A DNA stretch of 64,000 nt from Adlercreutzia sp910585575 (GTDB taxonomy: Bacteria > Actinomycetota > Coriobacteriia > Coriobacteriales > Eggerthellaceae): the NCBI RefSeq assembly GCF_951801035.1, contig NZ_CATOKT010000001.1. One strand, 5' to 3'. Below are positions 34,108 through 44,156 of the stretch, piece by piece. The notes beneath the pieces are model-generated. The model did not search any database, was not told the DNA's origin, and saw nothing but the letters and a program-made list of their open reading frames with translations. A program made the position numbers and the translations under genes. Position 1 is the first letter of the stretch. The number at the start of each line of letters is the position of its first letter.

Positions 34108-37100
34108 TTACTTCGTGGAGAAGTAGTCGACGCCGCCTTCGAAGAGGGGCTGCATGCGGTTGCCGAAGGCGTTCTTGTACAGGCCGTTGCCGCTGCGCTC
34201 GGTGTGGCCCATCTTGCCCAGGACGCGACCGTCGGGACTGGTGATGCCCTCGATGGCCAGCACGGAGCCGTTGGGGTTCACTGACAAATCCAGGGAAGGC
34301 TGGCCCTCGGCATCCACGTACTGGGTGGCCACCTGGCCGTTCGCCACCATGGTATCCAGCAGCGGCTGCGGCGCCACGAAGCGGCCCTCGCCGTGGCTGA
34401 TGGCCACGGTGTGGATGTCTCCCACGGCCATCTTGCCCATCCAGGGGCTCATGGTGCTGGCCACACGGGTGCGCACCAAGGTGGACTGATGGCGGCCGAT
34501 GTGGTTGAAGGTAAGCGTGGCGCAATCGGCATCCATGGGGCGGATGTCGCCGAAGGGCACAAGACCCAGCTTCACCAGGGCCTGGAAACCGTTGCAGATG
34601 CCCAGCATGAGGCCGTCGCGGGCCTGCAGCAAGTCGCGCACCGCCTCGGTGACCTCGGGGGCGCGGAAGAACGCGGTGATGAACTTGGCCGAGCCGTCGG
34701 GCTCGTCGCCGCCGGAGAAGCCGCCGGGGATCATGACCATCTGCGACTCGCGGATGAGACGCGCCAGCTCATGGGTGCTTTCCGCTACGGCCTCGGGGCT
34801 GAGGTTGTTCACCACGTACACCGTCGGCACGGCACCGGCGCGCTTGAAGGCCGCGGCGGAGTCGTACTCGCAGTTGTTGCCCGGGAACACGGGGATGACC
34901 ACGCGGGGCTTGCCGGCATCGACGCCCAGCAGGGCCGGACCATGATAGGCCGGCGCCGGGGCGCCCAGGTAGTCGAGGGCCGGCACCTGCTCGGCCGTGG
35001 CACGCTCTTCGGCGCTGGTGCGATAGGGGAAGACGCCCTCCATGGCGTGCTCCCACACTTCCTGCAGGCTGCGCAGGTCTACCTGGTCATCGGCGGTCGT
35101 CCACACGTACTCCGCCGTGACGGTGCCCACCGAGGCCACGGTCACGCCCACGGGCGCCTGGGGCAGCGCGTTTTCCGCCGGCACCTCCAGAAGGAAGCTG
35201 CCGTAGGCGGGGGTGAACAGGCCGTCCACGTCGTAGGTTTCATCGAAGTCGATGCCCAGGCCGTTGCCGACGCCCATCTTGAACAGCGCCTCGGCCGCAC
35301 AGCCGTAGCCCGGGGTGGCCGCCGCACGCACAGAGCCCGCACCGATCAGCGACTCGACCAGATCCATGGCTGCGGCAAGCGCCTCAGGCTCGGGGGTGAT
35401 GCCGTCGGCCTTGAGCGCGGGGGCGATGGCAATAACGCGGCTGCCCGCCTCCTTCAGCTCCGGCGAGATGATGCGGTCCATCTTGCCTACGGCCGTGGCG
35501 AAGCTGACCAGCGTGGGCGGCACATCCAGCTCTTCGAAGGAACCGGACATGGAGTCCTTGCCGCCGATGGCGCCGACGCCCAGATCCACCTGGGCCATAA
35601 GCGCGCCAAGCACCGCCGCCATGGGCTTGGCCCAGCGCTCCGGGTCTTGGCGCAGCTTCTCGAAGTACTCCTGGAACGTGAGGTACATATCCGTACGGTG
35701 GAAGCCCGTGGCCACCAGCTTCGCCACCGACTCCACCACGGCCAGATAGGCCCCGGTGAACTGGTTGGCGCTGCTGAGGTAGGGGTTGAAGCCCCAGGCC
35801 ATGCCCGATACCGTGGTAGTCTCGCCGAACACGGGCAGCTTCGCCACCATGGCCTGGGCCGGGGTCAGCTGGCGCGCGCCGCCGAAGGGCATGAGCACCG
35901 TGGCCGCGCCGATGGTGGAGTCGAAGCGCTCCACAAGGCCCTTGTTCGAGGCCACGTTGATGTCGCCCACCAGCGTTTCCATGCGGTCAGCGAAGGTAGC
36001 GCCCTCCCAGCTCGGCGCCCAGGCGCCCTGCTGGGGCACGGACACGGCGGCGTGCTTGGGCGCACCGTTGGAGGCCAGGAAGTCGCGGCTCACGTCCACG
36101 ATGGTGTTCCCGCGCCAGTTCATACGCACGCGGGGCTCCTCGGTGACCACGGCCACCGGCGTGGCCTCCAGGTTCTCCTCGTGAGCCAGAGCGATGAAAG
36201 CATCCACGTCTTCCGGCGCCAGGGCCACGGCCATGCGCTCCTGGGATTCGGAAATGGCCAGATCGGTGCCATCGAGGCCGTCGTACTTCTTCGGCACGGC
36301 GTCGAGGTTGATCTGCAGGCCGTCGGCCAGCTCGCCGATGGCCACGGACACACCGCCGGCACCGAAGTCGTTGCAGCGTTTGATCATGCGGCAAGCGTCG
36401 CCGCGACGGAACAGGCGCTGGATCTTGCGCTCCACGGGCGCGTTGCCCTTCTGCACCTCGGCGCCGCAGCTTTCGAGCGACTCCACGGAGTGCGCCTTGG
36501 ACGAGCCCGTGGCACCGCCGATGCCGTCACGGCCCGTGCGGCCGCCCAGCAGCACCACCACATCGCCCGGCGCCGGCGTCTCGCGACGCACGTGGTCGGC
36601 CGGCGTAGCGCCCACCACGGCGCCGATCTCCATGCGCTTGGCGGCGTAGCCGGGGTGGTACAGCTCGTCCACGCGGCCCGTGGCCAGGCCAATCTGGTTG
36701 CCGTAGGAGGAATAGCCGGCCGCCGCCGTGGTAACCAGCTTGCGCTGGGGCAGCTTGCCGGGGATGGTCTCGCTCACCGGCACCGTGGGGTCGGCCGCAC
36801 CGGTGACGCGCATGGCCTGGTACACGTAGGAGCGGCCGGACAAAGGATCGCGGATGGCGCCGCCCACACAGGTGGCCGCGCCGCCGAAGGGCTCGATCTC
36901 GGTGGGGTGGTTATGAGTCTCGTTCTTGAACAGGTAGAGCCAGTCCTGCTCCTCGCCGTCCACGTCTACCTTCACCTTTACCGTGCAGGCGTTAATTTCC
37001 TCGGACTCATCGAGGCCGGTGAGGATGCCTTCTTTCTTCAGCCACTTCGCGCCGATGGTGCCCATGTCCATAAGGCACACCGGCTTCTCGTCGCGGCCCA

Positions 37101-37866
37101 GCTCATGGCGCATAGCCAGGTACTTGTCGAAGGCGGCCTGCACGTTGGCGTCGGCGATGGCCACATCGTTCAGCACGGTGCCGAAGGTGGTGTGGCGGCA
37201 GTGATCGGACCAGTAGGTGTCGATCATCTTGATCTCGGTGATGGTGGGGTTGCGCCCCTCATCGGCGAAGTAGGCGCGGCAGAACTGAATGTCGGCCAAG
37301 TCCATGGCCAGGCCGCGCTCGGCGATAAAGGCCTCCAGAGCCGCGTCGTCCATGGCCGTGAAGCCCTCGATGACCTCCACGTCGGCCGGGCGCTCGAACT
37401 CCATGGCCAGCGTGTCGCGCGTATCCAGCGAGGCCTCGCGAGCCTCGACGGGGTTGATGACGTAAGCCTTCACCGCCTCGACGTCGTCGGCGGAAAGGTC
37501 GCCCTCCAGGTAGTACACCACGGCGGAGCGCACGTCGGGACGCTCGCCCTGGCTGATAAGCTGGATGCACTCGCTGGCCGAATCAGCGCGCTGATCGAAC
37601 TGACCGGGCAGAAACTCCACGGCGAACACCGCGGCGCCGTTGGCCTCAGGCAGCTCGAAGGTGGCCGTGTCGGACTGCGGCTCGGAGAACACCGTGGGCA
37701 CGCAGGCGGCGAACAGCTCGTCGCTGGCACCTTCGACATCGTAGCGGTTCACCATGCGCACGCCGGTGAGGCCGGCGATGCCCACAATGTCGCGCAGCTC
37801 GGCGGCCAGGGCGCGCGCCTCGCCGTCGAACCCGGGCTTCTTCTCAACATAGACGCGGGATACCAT
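34108..37866 (-). CDS. purL: Phosphoribosylformylglycinamidine synthase, single-chain
   Basis: A 1252-residue enzyme converting FGAR and glutamine to FGAM in purine synthesis. ATG at 37866 (GAGAGG upstream) is preferred to the longer frame. Order: PurS-like N-terminus; PurL-type synthase core (YWSDHCRHTTF, FKNETHNHPTEIEPFGGAAT, GGRTGRDGIGGA, GAIGGKDSMSG); and a C-terminal class-I amidotransferase with nucleophile Cys in GICNGFQALV, PGGFSGGDEPDG and a final GEGRF. The fused architecture, as opposed to separate PurS/PurQ/PurL, matches its length. Monocistronic between two terminators. Confidence 0.97.
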   Translation of the reverse strand: MVSRVYVEKKPGFDGEARALAAELRDIVGIAGLTGVRMVNRYDVEGASDELFAACVPTVFSEPQSDTATFELPEANGAAVFAVEFLPGQFDQRADSASECIQLISQGERPDVRSAVVYYLEGDLSADDVEAVKAYVINPVEAREASLDTRDTLAMEFERPADVEVIEGFTAMDDAALEAFIAERGLAMDLADIQFCRAYFADEGRNPTITEIKMIDTYWSDHCRHTTFGTVLNDVAIADANVQAAFDKYLAMRHELGRDEKPVCLMDMGTIGAKWLKKEGILTGLDESEEINACTVKVKVDVDGEEQDWLYLFKNETHNHPTEIEPFGGAATCVGGAIRDPLSGRSYVYQAMRVTGAADPTVPVSETIPGKLPQRKLVTTAAAGYSSYGNQIGLATGRVDELYHPGYAAKRMEIGAVVGATPADHVRRETPAPGDVVVLLGGRTGRDGIGGATGSSKAHSVESLESCGAEVQKGNAPVERKIQRLFRRGDACRMIKRCNDFGAGGVSVAIGELADGLQINLDAVPKKYDGLDGTDLAISESQERMAVALAPEDVDAFIALAHEENLEATPVAVVTEEPRVRMNWRGNTIVDVSRDFLASNGAPKHAAVSVPQQGAWAPSWEGATFADRMETLVGDINVASNKGLVERFDSTIGAATVLMPFGGARQLTPAQAMVAKLPVFGETTTVSGMAWGFNPYLSSANQFTGAYLAVVESVAKLVATGFHRTDMYLTFQEYFEKLRQDPERWAKPMAAVLGALMAQVDLGVGAIGGKDSMSGSFEELDVPPTLVSFATAVGKMDRIISPELKEAGSRVIAIAPALKADGITPEPEALAAAMDLVESLIGAGSVRAAATPGYGCAAEALFKMGVGNGLGIDFDETYDVDGLFTPAYGSFLLEVPAENALPQAPVGVTVASVGTVTAEYVWTTADDQVDLRSLQEVWEHAMEGVFPYRTSAEERATAEQVPALDYLGAPAPAYHGPALLGVDAGKPRVVIPVFPGNNCEYDSAAAFKRAGAVPTVYVVNNLSPEAVAESTHELARLIRESQMVMIPGGFSGGDEPDGSAKFITAFFRAPEVTEAVRDLLQARDGLMLGICNGFQALVKLGLVPFGDIRPMDADCATLTFNHIGRHQSTLVRTRVASTMSPWMGKMAVGDIHTVAISHGEGRFVAPQPLLDTMVANGQVATQYVDAEGQPSLDLSVNPNGSVLAIEGITSPDGRVLGKMGHTERSGNGLYKNAFGNRMQPLFEGGVDYFSTK

Positions 37867-37937
37867 GCTTGTACCTCTCTCTTTTGAGCGGGCGAGCAGA
37901 AGCGCCCTGCGAACCAACGGCGGTCAGGCCGCCTCAC

Positions 37938-37973
37938 AAAAGAAGCCTGCGAGCATTCCCCCACTCGCAGGCT
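37938..37973 (-). terminator. Rho-independent terminator
   Basis: Stem AGCCTGCGAG/CTCGCAGGCT (37944-37953 with 37964-37973) followed on the minus strand by TTCTTTTG. It ends the basic membrane-protein gene upstream of purL. Confidence 0.88.
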
Positions 37974-37984
37974 CTTGCACTTCC

Positions 37985-38728
37985 CTACTTGGATTCGTCG
38001 GCCTGGGCAGCCTTCTCGGCAGCCTTGGCCTCCTTGGCGGCCTTCTTCTCGGCCTGCATCTTCTCGCGGTTGGACAGGCGGAAGCCGCTGCCGAACAATC
38101 CGCGGCGCTGCGGCTTGACCGGCGGCTCGTCGGAAGCATCGGCCTCCGGAGCCTCCTCGGCCGACGCGCCTTTCTTCGGAGCCGCGTGGCGGTTCTGGTT
38201 CTTGCCCGAGCCCTTTGGCTTCACCGACTGCTTGGCCTGCTGCACGCGGCGCGCCTGCTTCTCGGCCTTGGCGTTCTTCTCTTCCTCGGCCAGCATGCGC
38301 TCTTGGTAGGCCACGCGTTCCTTCTTGATGACCACGAAGTCCAGAATGAAGGCCGCGATAATGAACACATAGGCCAGCACCAGGATGACCACGCCCGCCG
38401 TGGGGGGCATCCAGGATTGGCCCACGAAGGACAGGGTGGTGCAGCCGATGGCCGCAACAAGCAGCACCCACCACAGGATGCGCATGCGCTTGTAGCGCGG
38501 CGTATCGGGCTTGTAGTACTTGCGCTCGATTTCGCGCTGCTTCTGCGAAGCCTCGCGACGGGCCGCCTTTTCGGCCGCCTTCTTCTGCTCGGGCGTTTTC
38601 TTCGCGGACTTCACCGTGACCGAAGCAGCTGCTTTCGACTTCGGCTTGGCAGAGGCGGCGCTTTTGCGGGTGACACCGCGGCGGTCCTCGGACTGATAGC
38701 GCTCGTTCATGGGGTTACGCTGTGACAT
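37985..38728 (-). CDS. Basic membrane protein of unknown function
   Basis: A 247-residue protein: Lys/Ala-rich cytosolic N-terminus (about 85 residues), two membrane helices (about 83-105 and 110-132), then a long Lys/Glu/Ala helical C-terminus with a small conserved-looking GLFGSGFRLSNREKMQ. Highly charged tails on both sides of a helical hairpin. The gene lies between purC (12 bp downstream of it in map order, so purC is transcribed first) and purL. Not recognised; a DNA- or ribosome-proximal membrane tether would suit the charge, but this is speculation. Confidence 0.72.
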   Translation of the reverse strand: MSQRNPMNERYQSEDRRGVTRKSAASAKPKSKAAASVTVKSAKKTPEQKKAAEKAARREASQKQREIERKYYKPDTPRYKRMRILWWVLLVAAIGCTTLSFVGQSWMPPTAGVVILVLAYVFIIAAFILDFVVIKKERVAYQERMLAEEEKNAKAEKQARRVQQAKQSVKPKGSGKNQNRHAAPKKGASAEEAPEADASDEPPVKPQRRGLFGSGFRLSNREKMQAEKKAAKEAKAAEKAAQADESK

Positions 38729-38740
38729 TGAGAGAATCTC

Positions 38741-39622
38741 CTAGAAAGTGCTGGGATCGAATTTCTTGCCCGTGATCAGTTCATAGGCTTGGATGTACTT
38801 GGCGGTGGTGGCGTCGATGACCTCCTGGGGCAGGCGCGGGGGGTTGCCCTGCTTGTCCCAGTTGGCCGTCAGCCAGTCGCGCACGAACTGTTTGTCGAAG
38901 CTGGGCTGGTCGGCGCCCTCCTCGTAGGCGTCGCCGGGCCAGAAGCGCGAGGAATCCGGCGTGAGCACCTCGTCGGCCAGGATGATCTTGCCGTCGATGA
39001 CGCCGAACTCGAACTTTGTGTCGGCAATGATGACGCCGCGCTCGGCCGCATGGTCGCGGGCCGTGGTGTACACCTTCAGGGCCAGATCGCGCAGAGCCGA
39101 AGCGTCCTCCTCGCCGATGATCTCCACCAGGCGCTCGTAGGAGATATTCTCATCGTGGTCGCCAATTTCAGCCTTGGTGGAGGGCGTGAAGATGGGCTCG
39201 GGCAGCTTCGAGGAATTCACCAGGCCCTCGGGAAGCTGGATGCCACACACGGTGCCCTCGCGCTGGTACTCCTTCAGGCCGCTGCCGGCCAGATAGCCGC
39301 GCACAATGCACTCGGCCGGGAACATATCGGCCTTGCGCACCAGCATGAAGCGGCCGCGCAGCTGATCGGCATAGGGCTGGAACTGCTCGGGCAAGTCGGC
39401 CACATCGGTGGAAATAAGATGGTTGTCCACCACACCGTCCAGAAGCTCGAACCAGAACTTCGACAGCTGCGTGAGCACCTGGCCCTTGCAGGGAATTTCA
39501 TCTTCCAGCACGTAATCGAAGGCCGAAATGCGGTCGGTTGCCACCAGCAGCAGCGAATCTCCCAGATCGTACAGATCGCGAACCTTGCCCTGCGCATCGG
39601 GGGCGATGTCGATTCCCGTCAT
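38741..39622 (-). CDS. purC: SAICAR synthetase
   Basis: A 293-residue ligase joining CAIR and aspartate in purine synthesis. ATG at 39622 with AAAGGG 6 nt upstream. Motifs: GKVRDLYDLGDSLLLVATDRISAFD, ECIVRGYLAGSGLKEY, IADTKFEFGV (metal/ATP site) and EVLTPDSSRFW. The length fits the bacterial long form. Followed after 12 bp by the basic membrane protein. Confidence 0.96.
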   Translation of the reverse strand: MTGIDIAPDAQGKVRDLYDLGDSLLLVATDRISAFDYVLEDEIPCKGQVLTQLSKFWFELLDGVVDNHLISTDVADLPEQFQPYADQLRGRFMLVRKADMFPAECIVRGYLAGSGLKEYQREGTVCGIQLPEGLVNSSKLPEPIFTPSTKAEIGDHDENISYERLVEIIGEEDASALRDLALKVYTTARDHAAERGVIIADTKFEFGVIDGKIILADEVLTPDSSRFWPGDAYEEGADQPSFDKQFVRDWLTANWDKQGNPPRLPQEVIDATTAKYIQAYELITGKKFDPSTF

Positions 39623-39910
39623 GGACACCCTTTCCACTTGTGAGTTTCAGGCTCGAAACACCATGGTCGAGCCCCATTTTTGCGTACCGCTCATTATGCC
39701 ACAAAGGAACGGACGCCGAAGGCGGCACCGCCCTGCGGGCGAGGATTCAGCACGGGGAACCCATCGAGCGGTGCCCGCGCCCCGCGAGCCCCGTCAACAG
39801 CACGAGCCCCGCCAACAAAAGACGGGGCTCGCCGAGAATGACTGTGGCAACGATGGCTTACAAGACCGACAGCGGTGGGAGGGCCAGCTCGCATCCGCTG
39901 CGTCAAAAGC

Positions 39911-41464
39911 CTAGCGGTTCTTCTTGGTGCTAGTGCGCTTCTTGCCCGAGCGGCCTGCGCGCTTCTGGGCTTCCTCGTCGTACAGGGGAATGTGGATGGT
40001 GAAACAGGCGCCCTTGCCCTTTTCGCCTTCCACCTGCACCCAGCCGCCGTGGCGATCGACAATTTCCTTCACCACGGCCAGACCCACGCCCAAGCCGCCG
40101 CTCTCGCGATTGCGGCCAGCGTCGGCGCGCCAGAAGCGGGAGAACACCATGCGGGCCTCTTCCTTCGACAGGCCGATGCCCGTGTCCTTGACCGCAATGG
40201 AGGCCATGATGTCGCCCTTGCGCACGCTGACGTTGATGTGGCCGCCCTCGGGGGTGTAGCGCACGGCATTGGAAATAAGGTTGGCCGTGGCCTGGCGAAT
40301 CATGTCGGCGTCGCCCACCACCATGACGTCGGGCTGGGCGTCGTACTCCAGGGTAAGGCCCGAGTCGGAAACGAACATCTCATGGGTGGCGATGATGCCG
40401 GCGATAAGATCGCCCACGTTCACCACTTCTTCCTTCATGGGCTCGGCGCGGTTTTCCAAGCGCGAGAGTTTGAGCAGCGCGTTGACCAGGCGCGACAGAC
40501 GCTGAATTTCGGAGTTCACCGTCACCAGACGCTCCTCGTCGGCCTCGTAAACGCCGTCGACCATGGCCTCTACCGTGGCCTGGATGGCCATGAGCGGGGT
40601 GCGCAGCTCGTGGGCCACGTCGGTGGTAAGACGCCGCTCCAAGTCGCGGTCCTTCTCGACCGACTCGGCCATGGCGTCGAAGGTTTCGCCCAAGCGGGCC
40701 ACCTCGTCCTCGCCCGTTAGGTTAGTGCGCGCTGACAGGTCGCCTTTGCCGATGGCGCGGGCGGCTCCCATAATGCGGTTGATGGGCGCCACCAAGTTGC
40801 GCGCGAAAAGGAAGCCGATGCAGGAGGCCAGCACAATGGCCACGCCCGCGGCGATGAACATGGCCTGATAGGAGTTGTCGCGGAACTCCTGATCGGGCTG
40901 GCGCATGAGCGCCTCGGAGCCGTACACCCACAGGCGCACCTTGCCCACCACCTTGCCGTCGACCTTAATGTCGGCGATGGCTACCTGATCGCGCTCGGCG
41001 GGCTCGAAGGACTTGAGCGTGCCCGCCTGCTCCTCGTCGATGATAATGGAGGAATCGAAGGGCGTGCCGCCCTTCATGTCGGTGACCTTCACGCCAATGC
41101 CGCTGGTCATTTCCGTGGCCTGGGCAGCGGGCTTCGTGGTTTCCGGCGCCCACAAGTCGCCCGTTTCCTCGTAGATGGCCGCAATGCGGTTGGCCGTGGT
41201 TTGGCAAAGGGTTTCCATGTTGTCGGCCGTGTAGGTGCGGAAGTGCTGCTCCCACACGAAGGACACCACGCCGATGGCCACCAAGGCCGTCATGGCGGCG
41301 ATAAGGGCAAAGGCCAGGGTAACGCGGGTGGTGTAGGAAAAACTGGACCAGCGAATGAGGCGCTTGCGCTTCGTTTTGCGCACCGATGCAGCCGCCGGCG
41401 GTGCGCCAAGTGACGGCTCGTCGGCCGTCTCCAAGATGCGGGGCTTTGCTTCAGCGTCGGTCAT
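39911..41464 (-). CDS. Two-component sensor histidine kinase (system B)
   Basis: A 517-residue kinase. After a 40-residue cytosolic start come two membrane helices (about 47-69 and 205-225) bracketing a 130-residue outer sensor, a HAMP domain (ARNLVAPINRIMGAAR), HisKA with DVAHELRTPLMAIQ, and an ATPase with NLISNAVRYTPEGG, DTGIGL and GLGVGLAVVKEIVDRHGG. A Lys-rich tail ends the protein. It lies 94 bp after the response regulator, with a terminator hairpin in between. Confidence 0.94.
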   Translation of the reverse strand: MTDAEAKPRILETADEPSLGAPPAAASVRKTKRKRLIRWSSFSYTTRVTLAFALIAAMTALVAIGVVSFVWEQHFRTYTADNMETLCQTTANRIAAIYEETGDLWAPETTKPAAQATEMTSGIGVKVTDMKGGTPFDSSIIIDEEQAGTLKSFEPAERDQVAIADIKVDGKVVGKVRLWVYGSEALMRQPDQEFRDNSYQAMFIAAGVAIVLASCIGFLFARNLVAPINRIMGAARAIGKGDLSARTNLTGEDEVARLGETFDAMAESVEKDRDLERRLTTDVAHELRTPLMAIQATVEAMVDGVYEADEERLVTVNSEIQRLSRLVNALLKLSRLENRAEPMKEEVVNVGDLIAGIIATHEMFVSDSGLTLEYDAQPDVMVVGDADMIRQATANLISNAVRYTPEGGHINVSVRKGDIMASIAVKDTGIGLSKEEARMVFSRFWRADAGRNRESGGLGVGLAVVKEIVDRHGGWVQVEGEKGKGACFTIHIPLYDEEAQKRAGRSGKKRTSTKKNR

Positions 41465-41502
41465 GGGACTCCTTCAAGGGCCTTGCGGCCTGCGGCTCTC
41501 AC

Positions 41503-41529
41503 AAAAAAGAGGCGGCCTTGGAGCCGCCC
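41503..41529 (-). terminator. Intercistronic terminator/attenuator in system B
   Basis: A GGCGGC/GCCGCC stem with a 6-nt loop is followed on the minus strand by TCTTTTTT. It lies between the response-regulator stop and the kinase start, so kinase transcription probably needs read-through. Confidence 0.85.
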
Positions 41530-41557
41530 CTTCACTACGTTATGGCTGGGGCCTTCC

Positions 41558-42268
41558 CTACTGGCCCGATTTGGTGGGATCTTCGAAGCGGTAGCCCACG
41601 CCGTGCACGGTGTGCAGCCACTTCGGGTTGCGGGGGTTATCACCGATCTTGGCGCGGAGGTTCTTCACGTGGGAATCGATGGTGCGCTCGTAGCCCTCGA
41701 AGTCGTAGCCGAGCACCTTTTCCACCAGCTCCATACGGGAGTACACGCGGCCCGGGTAGCGGGACAAAGTGGTGAGCAGCTTGAACTCGCTGGCCGTGAG
41801 GTCGATTTCCTCGCCGGAGACGAGCACCTTGTGACCGGACACGTCGATGGTGAGCTCGCCGAATTCCAACACCTCGCGCTGAGGCTCGGAGTCGGCGTGC
41901 ACGCGGCGCAGCAGGGCGCGGGCACGGGCCACCAGCTCGCGGGGGCTGAAGGGCTTCACCAGGTAATCGTCGGCGCCCAGCTCCAAGCCGATGATGCGGT
42001 CCTCGACCTCGCCCTTGGCGGTGAGCATGATGATGGGCACATCGGACGTATCGCGGATGACGCGGCAGACGCGCTCGCCGGGAACACGGGGAAGCATGAG
42101 GTCCAAGATGACCAGATCGAAGTGGTGCTTCTGGAACTCTTCCAGGGCATCCTGGCCGTCGCCCACGGCGGTGACCCAGTAGTTTTCGCGCTCGAGATAG
42201 GCCGTTACGGCGTCGCGAATGGCCTTCTCGTCCTCCACCAGCAGAATGCGGCGTGTTTCATTGCTCAT
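41558..42268 (-). CDS. OmpR/PhoB-type response regulator (system B)
   Basis: A 236-residue regulator starting at ATG 42268 (GAGGAG upstream); the upstream 55 codons of open frame are non-coding. Receiver motifs: LLVEDEKAIRDA, phospho-Asp in LVILDLMLPR, LTAKGE and LVKPF. Winged helix: LTASEFKLLTTL and VHGVGYRFE. Divergent from the Tat-exported propeller-like protein, which may be in its regulon. Confidence 0.95.
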   Translation of the reverse strand: MSNETRRILLVEDEKAIRDAVTAYLERENYWVTAVGDGQDALEEFQKHHFDLVILDLMLPRVPGERVCRVIRDTSDVPIIMLTAKGEVEDRIIGLELGADDYLVKPFSPRELVARARALLRRVHADSEPQREVLEFGELTIDVSGHKVLVSGEEIDLTASEFKLLTTLSRYPGRVYSRMELVEKVLGYDFEGYERTIDSHVKNLRAKIGDNPRNPKWLHTVHGVGYRFEDPTKSGQ

Positions 42269-42442
42269 AAGAGGCTCCTCTGGTTCGTTTGCATTGCCTT
42301 GGGCGCCCAAGCAGAAAGTGATACTGACCTGCGGTTTATTGCCGTTGTCGGTATATATCAGCCCGGCGGTCGTGTTTGGGTTTATTGTAGCGTTTAGCCT
42401 GCAACGGTCGCCGAGGCGTATGCGAAATGACACAATACACCC

Positions 42443-44041
42443 ATGCCACAGAAGAGAACTTCACGCGCTCGCACCACCGGCCCGAGCCGACGCTCGGCCG
42501 CCTCCCGTTCCGCCAGCGCCTCATCCCATAATTCAACCCCCCGCTCTTCCGCCTCTCGACCTTCCGCCCACGCGCGCCGGGGGGCTGCTTCGGCGCGTCC
42601 TGCCACCAGCGTCACCATGCGCCATGCCGGTGCCATGCCCAAGCGACGCCCCAGCACGGCCCCGGAGGGCAAGGAGATCACCCTTCCAGGCGGCCATGAG
42701 GTACTGCTCACCCGCCGCCACTTCCTCTACGGCGCCGCGGGCGTAGCCGCCCTGGCCGTTCTCGGGGGTGCCACCGCCTACGCCAACGACCACGCCAAAG
42801 GCTCCGACGACCTCGCCGTGCTCACCGTCCCCCAAGAGGCCGTGTACGACTCCCAGGGCCTCGAGCAAATCGAAGACGTCGACTCCGTGGCCACCGTCGT
42901 GGCCACGGCCAAGCTTCCCTACGGCACGCTGCTCTGGTCGAGCGACGACCAGGTAGCCGCTTGTCTCCTTCCCACGGAAACTGCCAAGCCCCTGGCCCAG
43001 GTCGGTCTCCTCTCGCTGGAATCCGGCACGTGCACGACCGTGCTCGAGCACGCGGTGGGCGAAGACGAGGGCTTCGAAATCTACGATGTGCGCGGCAACG
43101 CCTCGGGCCTTATCTGGACCGAGGCCGACATCATGGACGGCCTGTGGCGCGTGTACGGCGCCAAGGTGAAGGGCGAGAAGCTGGGCAAGGCGCGCCTTTT
43201 GGACGAGGGCGATGGCAATTGGGAAATGCCCACGCTGGCCGTGGCCGGCGCTTACGGCTTCTGGCAGTGCCTTCCCCAGCTGAACGGTGACGCTCGGGTA
43301 GAGAACTCGCTGCTCAAGCGCGCGCAGTTCGGCACCGACGAGGCCGAGGTGGTCTACGAGTCCCAGGGACGCATGGCCTGCCCGCCCACCTCCTGCGGCG
43401 ACGCCGTCATCATCACCCCCCGCGCCCGCACGAGCGGCACCTACTATCAAATGACGAAGATCGACGGCGCTTCCGGCACGGTGACGGATGCCTGCGTGCT
43501 ACCCACTTCCATGAAGCCCATGGAGTGCAGCTACGGCCCCACCGGGTTCAACTTCGCCTTCGAGGCCATTTACGACTACGGCGACGGCATTGCCAACTTG
43601 GGCACCTATATGCCGCTGACACCGGTCGACACCGAGGTAGCCACCCCCGCACCCGTTGAAGAAGACGCCGCTCCCGATGGCGAGGCCACCGTGGCCGCCA
43701 GCGCGGCCCAGGCCCACTCCATCTCGATCGACCAGGCCAATGCCGCCACCGAGGCCTACAGCGACGCCCCGTGGTTCCGCTATGCGCGCACGCCCGTCTC
43801 GGCCCCCTGCTGGTGCGGCAACTGGCTCATGATCAAGGGCAGCACCAACATGTGCGTCGTGAACCTCGAGGAAAAGAAATTCGCCGCCCTGCCCCTCGAA
43901 GAGGGAGCGGACTCCTACAAGGACTTCCTTGCCTCTTCGGGCATGGGGAAACGCGCCGTCACCTATAGCAGCGTCAACCACACGCCCGTCAACGGCGAGG
44001 CCGAGAAATGCTGCAAAGTGCGCATCTGGGAGACGAAGTAA
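42443..44041 (+). CDS. Tat-exported beta-propeller-like protein
   Basis: A 532-residue protein. The first 85 residues are Arg/Ser/Pro-rich, followed by a twin-arginine leader LLTRRHFLYGAAGVAALAV, an unusually deep Tat signal. The mature part has repeated blades (GTLLWSSDDQVAACL, ASGLIWTEADIMDGLWRVYG, GAYGFWQCLPQL, GDAVIITPRARTSGTYYQM) and late Cys residues (PCWCGNWLM). No catalytic motif seen. If the true start is one of the internal ATGs (for example before RHAGAMPKRR), the Tat leader would be of normal length. Envelope location is likely; role unknown. Confidence 0.78.
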   Translation: MPQKRTSRARTTGPSRRSAASRSASASSHNSTPRSSASRPSAHARRGAASARPATSVTMRHAGAMPKRRPSTAPEGKEITLPGGHEVLLTRRHFLYGAAGVAALAVLGGATAYANDHAKGSDDLAVLTVPQEAVYDSQGLEQIEDVDSVATVVATAKLPYGTLLWSSDDQVAACLLPTETAKPLAQVGLLSLESGTCTTVLEHAVGEDEGFEIYDVRGNASGLIWTEADIMDGLWRVYGAKVKGEKLGKARLLDEGDGNWEMPTLAVAGAYGFWQCLPQLNGDARVENSLLKRAQFGTDEAEVVYESQGRMACPPTSCGDAVIITPRARTSGTYYQMTKIDGASGTVTDACVLPTSMKPMECSYGPTGFNFAFEAIYDYGDGIANLGTYMPLTPVDTEVATPAPVEEDAAPDGEATVAASAAQAHSISIDQANAATEAYSDAPWFRYARTPVSAPCWCGNWLMIKGSTNMCVVNLEEKKFAALPLEEGADSYKDFLASSGMGKRAVTYSSVNHTPVNGEAEKCCKVRIWETK

Positions 44042-44156
44042 GCGCCCCTTTCGGAAATGCCGCAGCCCGCAAGGACCGCAGCACCACCGTCCGCCTCGGA
44101 ACGTGCTCTACCACGAGCCGTGCCTCCTGCCATTACCGCCGTTGCTGCCACCCCGT

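Noticed and set aside
34393..37887. An 1164-codon plus-strand open frame
   Set aside because: Exactly antisense to purL, with His/Val/Gly-rich sequence and no start signals.
39800..39831. Terminator after the system B kinase
   Set aside because: A CGAGCCCCG/CGGGGCTCG stem exists, but it lies about 80-110 bp past the stop, is imperfectly placed, and no T-tract follows; not strong enough to list.
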